Shown piece by piece: positions 59,525 through 64,000 of a stretch of 64,000 nt of DNA. Position numbers and translations under genes: made by a program. The notes under the pieces are model-generated. The model made no database searches and was not told the DNA's origin. It was given only the letters and a program-made list of their open reading frames with translations. The stretch's first letter is position 1. Every line of letters starts with the position of its first letter. Source of the stretch: Tragulus kanchil (lineage: Eukaryota; Chordata; Mammalia; Artiodactyla; Tragulidae); the NCBI GenBank assembly GCA_022376925.1, contig JAIOJX010000006.1, positions 58,241,394-58,305,393 of the forward strand. The letters are read 5' to 3'.

Positions 59525-59555
59525 AATGTTATCTAAGTTTGTGTTAACTTTCCTT

Positions 59556-60011
59556 CTAAGGAGAAGGAGCATCTTTTGATTTCATGGCTGCAGTCACTGT
59601 CCAAAGTGATCTTGGAGCCCAATTAAAAAAAAAAAATGTCACTGCTTCCACTGTATCCCCTACTATTTGCCATAAAAACATAGGACCAAATACTGTGATC
59701 TTAGTTTTTTGAATGCTGAATTTCAAACCAGATTTTTCACTTCCTCCTTCATCCTCAATAAGAGGCTCTTTAGTTCTGCTACATTTTCTGCCATGAGAGT
59801 GGTGCCATCTGCATATCTGAGGTTGCTGATATTCTACTGGAAATCTTGATTCCAGCTTGTGATTATTCAGCCTGGTGTTTCTCACTATGGTACTCTGCAT
59901 ATAAGTTAAAAATGTGAGGTGACAGTATAGATCATCCTGGTAGTCCTTTTCCAAATTTGAACCAGTCTGTTGTTCCACGTCCAGTTTTAACTGGTGCTTT
60001 TCAATCTGCAT
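59556..60011 (-). pseudogene. BovB reverse transcriptase remnant
   Basis: An open stretch of 151 codons within the BovB, read in the element's sense direction. It includes a CRWHHSHGRKCSRTKEPL region that looks like a frame-damaged version of the polymerase DD motif area, followed by GLKFSIQKTKI, typical of the RTE thumb region. It starts and ends without element boundaries and lacks most of the polymerase and the endonuclease. It is a dead LINE fragment, not a host gene. Confidence 0.7.
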
Positions 60012-60925
60012 ACTGTTGCTTCATGATTTGCATACAGATTTATCAGAAAACAGGCATAGTTCTCTGGTATTCTTATGTCTTTAAGCAGTCTCCAGAATCT
60101 GTTGTGATTCCCACAGTCAAAGGCTTTAGCTCAGTCAATGAAAAAGAAATATATATTTTTTCCTGGAATTCCAATGTTTTATCTATGATCCCACAAATGT
60201 TGGCAATTTGATCTGTGTATTCTCTGCCTTTTCTAAATCCAGCCTGTACATCTGGAAGTTCTTAGTTCATATACTGCTAAAACTAAGTTTGAAGGATTTT
60301 GAGCATTCCCTTGCTAGCATGCAAAATGAGTGCATTTGAACATTCTTTGGCATTGCCCTTCTTTGGGATTGGAATGAGAACTAAACTAAAAGAGTCCTGA
60401 AGCCATTGATGAGTTTTCCAAATTTGCTGATGTATTGAGTGCAGCATTTTTTTTTTAATGCTTTTTGGGGGTGGGTGGGTGGGAGGTGGGTTGAGGAGAG
60501 ATGGGAGTGGGTGGGCCACTTCTATTGGTCTTTCATTTATCTATTCATCCATATTTATTCTTTGGCCAGTGTGGGCCTCCATCGCAGTGGCCTCTGTTGT
60601 TGCAGAGCACTGGCTCTGGGCACGTGGGCTCCAGAGACCTGGGTCGGTAATTGAACACATCAGTCCAGCTGCTCTGCAGCACGTGGGATCCTCCCAGGCA
60701 AGGGATTGAACTGGAGCCCCTTGCACTGCAAGGCGGTGTCCTTACCCATTGGACCACCAGGGAAGCCCCGAGTTTTATATTTATTTGCTTATTTTTGTTT
60801 GTGCTGATTGCTTTGTGAAGGTCAATTAAAATAACATTAAAATCTTGGTGGAATATTACAACAGCTTACTTATTGTTAATATGTACTTATATTTCATATA
60901 CTCTTTATCTGTCCTGTTCAAACAG

Positions 60926-61022
60926 AAGTAATCCAGTGGATGACTCTATCTGCATCTTGAGTGTTGATGAGAAGAACAAGCTGGGAGCCAAAATTATCAA
61001 GGCAGAGATGATGGGAAATATG
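60926..61022 (+). pseudogene. CWF19L2: CWF19L2-like exon (copy 1 of the duplicated block)
   Basis: Identical in sequence and splice signals to 62073-62169. It lies in the upstream copy of a 1.145-kb tandem block (60228-61372), so it is probably the same genomic exon assembled twice. Confidence 0.5.
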
Positions 61023-61591
61023 GTAAGGTTTATATGTTGTTCTTTTGGAGAATTACTAAATATTTAACTTCCTACAAGTAATTTTAGAAATTCCTTAGCT
61101 ATGTGGTTGTAGCATCTTTTGAAAATAACTGCTGCTTATTTATTCTTTGAAAAAATTCTTAAATACTCCTAAGATCAGTATTGTCTACTTCTAAATAAAT
61201 TATATAATCTACCATATTTTTGAAATGTAAGATTCTGAATGCTTTTCAGTTTACTTCTTTTTTTAAATTTTGTTTATTTATTTATTTTTGGCTATTCTGG
61301 GTTTTCACTGCTGCCACAGGGTCTTCTCTAGTTGTAGGAAGTGGGGGTTACTCTCTAGTTGAGATGAGCAGGCTTTTCTAAATCCAGCCTGTACATCTGG
61401 AAGTTCTTAGTTCATATACTGCTAAAACTAAGTTTGAAGGATTTTGAGCATTCCCTTGCTAGCATGCAAAATGAGTGCATTTGAACATTCTTTGGCATTG
61501 CCCTTCTTTGGGATTGGAATGAGAACTAAACTAAAAGAGTCCTGAAGCCATTGATGAGTTTTCCAAATTTGCTGATGTATTGAGTGCAGCA

Positions 61592-61916
61592 TTTTTTTTT
61601 TAATGCTTTTTTTGGGGGTGGGTGGGTGGGAGGTGGGTTGAGGAGAGATGGGAGTGGGTGGGCCACTTCTATTGGTCTTTCATTTATCTATTCATCCATA
61701 TTTATTCTTTGGCCAGTGTGGGCCTCCATCGCAGTGGCCTCTGTTGTTGCAGAGCACTGGCTCTGGGCACGTGGGCTCCAGAGACCTGGGTCGGTAATTG
61801 AACACATCAGTCCAGCTGCTCTGCAGCACGTGGGATCCTCCCAGGCAAGGGATTGAACTGGAGCCCCTTGCACTGCAAGGCGGTGTCCTTACCCATTGGA
61901 CCACCAGGGAAGCCCC
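61592..61916 (-). mobile_element. CHR-like SINE with long tail at the 3' end of the cassette
   Basis: Minus-strand SINE of the variant family common in this window. Its distinctive body carries the GTGTTCAATTACCGACCC and CCCAGAGCCAGTGCTCTGC segments. After an AATAAAT tract it has a C-rich extension (CCACCCACCCACCCCC type) and then a terminal A run. The head is followed by host DNA, not by a target-site duplication, which suggests it did not insert here on its own. The upstream block copy is at 60447-60769. Confidence 0.72.
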
Positions 61917-62072
61917 GAGTTTTATATTTATTTGCTTATTTTTGTTTGTGCTGATTGCTTTGTGAAGGTCAATTAAAATAACATTAAAATCTTGGTGGAA
62001 TATTACAACAGCTTACTTATTGTTAATATGTACTTATATTTCATATACTCTTTATCTGTCCTGTTCAAACAG

Positions 62073-62169
62073 AAGTAATCCAGTGGATGACTCTATCTGC
62101 ATCTTGAGTGTTGATGAGAAGAACAAGCTGGGAGCCAAAATTATCAAGGCAGAGATGATGGGAAATATG
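62073..62169 (+). pseudogene. CWF19L2: CWF19L2-like exon inside a retrotransposed cassette (copy 2)
   Basis: A 97-bp exon-like segment with a polypyrimidine-AG acceptor (CTGTTCAAACAG) and a consensus donor (ATG then GTAAGG). After one base it reads 32 residues, SNPVDDSICI, LSVDEKNKLG, AKIIKAEMMG, NM, without a stop. The LGAKIIKAEMMGNM stretch is what I recall from the region before the CwfJ domains in Cwf19-like proteins, best fitting CWF19L2, a spliceosome-associated factor. I cannot confirm this without a search. It lies between two CHR-like SINEs, antisense to both, inside a BovB. No neighbouring exon of the same gene is present, so it is a stray exon copy. Confidence 0.55.
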
Positions 62170-62401
62170 GTAAGGTTTATATGTTGTTCTTTTGGAGAAT
62201 TACTAAATATTTAACTTCCTACAAGTAATTTTAGAAATTCCTTAGCTATGTGGTTGTAGCATCTTTTGAAAATAACTGCTGCTTATTTATTCTTTGAAAA
62301 AATTCTTAAATACTCCTAAGATCAGTATTGTCTACTTCTAAATAAATTATATAATCTACCATATTTTTGAAATGTAAGATTCTGAATGCTTTTCAGTTTA
62401 C

Positions 62402-62618
62402 TTCTTTTTTTTAATTTTGTTTATTTATTTATTTTTGGCTATTCTGGGTTTTCACTGCTGCCACAGGGTCTTCTCTAGTTGTAGGAAGTGGGGGTTACTC
62501 TCTAGTTGAGGTGAGCAGGCTTCTCGCAGCACATGGGATCCTCCCAGGCCAGGGATCGAACTGGCGCCTCTTGCACTGCAAGGTGGTGTCTTTACCCACT
62601 GGACCACCAGGGAAGCCC
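62402..62618 (-). mobile_element. CHR-like SINE at the 5' end of the cassette
   Basis: Minus-strand tRNA-derived SINE. The head ends in GACCACCAGGGAAGCCCT on the plus strand and the tail is an AAATAAAT repeat. The body contains the CTAGAGAAGACCCTGTGGCA-type segment, so it is a more typical CHR element than its partner at 61592-61916. Its head coincides with the right-hand target-site duplication. A truncated copy is at about 61256-61372 and another at about 63511-63727, both from the block duplications. Confidence 0.75.
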
Positions 62619-63214
62619 TGAGTGCAGCACTTTAAAACAATGTGTTTTAATATTTTAAGTAGTTCATATGGAATTCTGTCACCTCCACTGACTTTGTTTA
62701 TAGTAATTCTTCCTAAGGCCCATTTGACTTCACACTACAGAACCTCTGGATCTAGGTGTGTGATCATAGCATTGTGGTTACCCAGGTCATTAAGATCTTT
62801 TTATATAGTTCTGTGTATCCTTGCCACCTCTTCTTAATATCTTCTCTTTCTGTTGGGTCCTTACCATTTCTATACTTTATTGTGCCATTCTTGCATGACA
62901 TGTTCCTTAGATATCTCTAGTTTTCTTGAGAGATATCTAGTCTTTCCCATTCTGTTGCTTTTCCTCTATTTCTTTGAATTGTTAATTAAAAGAAGGCCTT
63001 CTTGCCTCTCCTTGCTATTCTCTGGAATTCTACATTCAGTTGGCTGTATATTTCCCTTTCACTTTTGCCCTTCACTTCTCTTCTTTCCTCAGCTATTTGT
63101 AATGTCTATTCAAACAACCACTTCGCCTTCTTGCATTTCTTTTCTTAGGGATGATTTTGGTCACCCCGACTTTGCGCCCCCCTTTGTATCTATTGTCCTA
63201 GTGCATTGATTTAG
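62619..63214 (-). mobile_element. BovB LINE, continuation after the insertion
   Basis: Minus-strand BovB coding-region sequence that continues directly from 60446 once the inserted cassette and one copy of the 11-bp repeat are removed. The 118-residue plus-strand open frame across it is the antisense strand of the LINE. It ends abruptly at the next block junction (about 63214). Confidence 0.85.
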
Positions 63215-63230
63215 TCTTGAGTGTTGATGA

Positions 63231-63278
63231 AACAAGCTGGGAGCCAAAATTATCAAGGCAGAGATGATGGGAAATATG
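63231..63278 (+). pseudogene. CWF19L2: Partial third copy of the CWF19L2-like exon
   Basis: This holds the last 48 bp of the exon plus its donor, matching 62122-62169 at an offset of 1109 bp. The preceding 16 bases (63215-63230) match the exon just upstream, but four bases are missing at the join. The segment directly follows BovB sequence, so this is a block junction and not an independent exon. Confidence 0.5.
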
Positions 63279-63727
63279 GTAAGGTTTATATGTTGTTCTT
63301 TTGGAGAATTACTAAATATTTAACTTCCTACAAGTAATTTTAGAAATTCCTTAGCTATGTGGTTGTAGCATCTTTTGAAAATAACTGCTGCTTATTTATT
63401 CTTTGAAAAAATTCTTAAATACTCCTAAGATCAGTATTGTCTACTTCTAAATAAATTATATAATCTACCATATTTTTGAAATGTAAGATTCTGAATGCTT
63501 TTCAGTTTACTTCTTTTTTTAAATTTTGTTTATTTATTTATTTTTGGCTATTCTGGGTTTTCACTGCTGCCACAGGGTCTTCTCTAGTTGTAGGAAGTGG
63601 GGGTTACTCTCTAGTTGAGATGAGCAGGCTTCTCGCAGCACATGGGATCCTCCCAGGCCAGGGATCGAACTGGCGCCTCTTGCACTGCAAGGTGGTGTCT
63701 TTACCCACTGGACCACCAGGGAAGCCC

Positions 63728-64000
63728 TGAGTGCAGCACTTTAAAACAATGTGTTTTAATATTTTAAGTAGTTCATATGGAATTCTGTCACCTCCACTGA
63801 CTTTGTTTATAGTAATTCTTCCTAAGGCCCATTTGACTTCACACTACAGAACCTCTGGATCTAGGTGTGTGATCATAGCATTGTGGTTACCCAGGTCATT
63901 AAGATCTTTTTATATAGTTCTGTGTATCCTTGCCACCTCTTCTTAATATCTTCTCTTTCTGTTGGGTCCTTACCATTTCTATACTTTATTGTGCCATTCT
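63728..64000 (-). mobile_element. BovB LINE, duplicate of 62619-62891
   Basis: Second copy of the BovB segment at an offset of 1109 bp, running off the end of the window. It follows a second copy of the CHR-like SINE (63511-63727). Confidence 0.85.

Larger units (their letters stand above)
59029..60446 (-). mobile_element. BovB LINE (RTE family), 3' half, antisense
   Basis: Minus-strand BovB. Its 3' end begins at about 59029 with the TTGTTCAGTCGCTAAGTCGT segment shared with Bov-A/ART2 repeats, and it runs into reverse-transcriptase-coding sequence. A T7G tandem run at 59485-59524 and small deletions mark it as old. It resumes at 62619 after the composite insertion. Confidence 0.88.
60228..62522. 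repeat. Block pair 21: 60228-61372 and 61373-62522
   Basis: A 1145-bp unit repeated without a gap, covering BovB, a SINE and the CWF19L2-like exon. T-run length (60466 versus 61611) and small changes differ. Confidence 0.93.
60436..62629 (-). mobile_element. Composite SINE-host DNA-SINE retrotransposed cassette in BovB
   Basis: An 11-bp direct repeat, TGAGTGCAGCA, flanks the insert at 60436-60446 (repeated at 61581-61591) and at 62619-62629. BovB is continuous if one copy of the repeat and the insert are removed. After discounting the tandem duplication the insert is 61592-62618, about 1027 bp. Read on the minus strand it begins with a CHR-like SINE head at 62618, runs through host DNA containing the antisense CWF19L2-like exon, enters a second CHR-like SINE at 61916, and ends in a run of nine A next to the repeat. 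This fits one retrotransposition of a read-through transcript. Against it, the inferred first-strand nick is not the usual T-rich L1 site. Confidence 0.7.
51811..64000 (-). other. GRIA4: GRIA4 intron 5 (partial)
   Basis: Sequence upstream of exon 6. It contains a degraded L1 (about 52008-55740), a Bov-tA insertion within it, a CHR-like SINE, unique sequence from 57207 to 59028 without a visible gene, and an antisense BovB split by a composite retrotransposed cassette. I looked for the 54-bp exon 5 (expected to end in residues like YHYIIANL) and did not see it, so this intron probably continues past the window. Confidence 0.7.
62122..64000. repeat. Block pair 22: 62122-63214 and 63231-64000 (runs off the end)
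   Basis: About 1.09 kb at an offset of 1109, starting inside the CWF19L2-like exon. The second copy is cut by the window end. A T-run and an A/G change differ in the SINE. Confidence 0.9.

Noticed and set aside
60439..60757. Open frames on both strands near the G-rich tract, repeated at 61584-61904
   Set aside because: They are part of the SINE at the 3' end of the composite cassette.
62853..63209. 118-codon plus-strand open frame, rich in hydrophobic residues
   Set aside because: It is the antisense strand of a BovB LINE continuous with the LINE at 59029-60446.
57207..64000. Search for GRIA4 exon 5
   Set aside because: No minus-strand segment reading like the end of that exon with splice sites was found. 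It is probably beyond the window.

Overview
The window is nuclear DNA from a ruminant artiodactyl. It carries BovB LINEs, Bov-tA-type SINEs, many tRNA-derived CHR-like SINEs and L1 pieces, in an AT-rich intronic background. The one host gene I can identify with confidence is GRIA4, the AMPA receptor subunit GluA4. It lies on the minus strand, so its 5' end is at high coordinates. Exon numbers below follow the conserved GRIA exon pattern. The exons seen are 6 (51652-51810), 7 (42667-42834), 8 (40855-40959), 9 (29531-29641), 10 (14159-14365) and 11 (2307-2677). They encode the second half of the amino-terminal domain, the linker, ligand-binding segment S1, M1 and the M2 pore loop up to just past the Q/R position. 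Exons 1-5 should lie beyond 64000 and exons 12 onward before base 1.

The most conspicuous structure is about 22 near-identical direct duplications of roughly 1.0-1.14 kb. Each pair abuts or is separated by up to about 70 bp of filler. They double exons 9, 10 and 11 completely and exon 6 partly. The units ignore gene and repeat boundaries, differ mainly in homopolymers and scattered transitions, keep microsatellites at equal length, and often have scrambled ends. The simplest reading is contigs of about 2-6 kb whose overlapping ends were laid end to end, so the true locus here would be about 40 kb. Doubling the 371-bp exon would also shift the reading frame.

Regions: 1-2306, intron 11 with an L1 tail and a CHR-like SINE. 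2307-3795, exon 11 in two copies. 3796-14158, intron 10 with SINEs, BovB pieces and an internally deleted L1. 14159-15350, exon 10 in two copies. 15351-29530, intron 9, mostly unique AT-rich DNA in duplicated blocks. 29531-30710, exon 9 in two copies. 30711-40854, intron 8. 40855-42834, exons 8 and 7, not duplicated. 42835-51651, intron 6. 51652-51810, exon 6. 51811-64000, part of intron 5, with an L1 and a BovB.

The most interesting biology is at 60436-62629. An antisense BovB is split by what looks like one retrotransposed cassette of about 1.03 kb, once the duplication is removed. It has a CHR-like SINE at each end, host DNA between them, a poly(A) end, and an 11-bp target-site duplication within continuous BovB sequence. 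The host DNA contains, antisense to the SINEs, a 97-bp exon with splice sites whose translation resembles the spliceosome-associated protein CWF19L2. This suggests transduction of a host exon by a SINE-initiated transcript.
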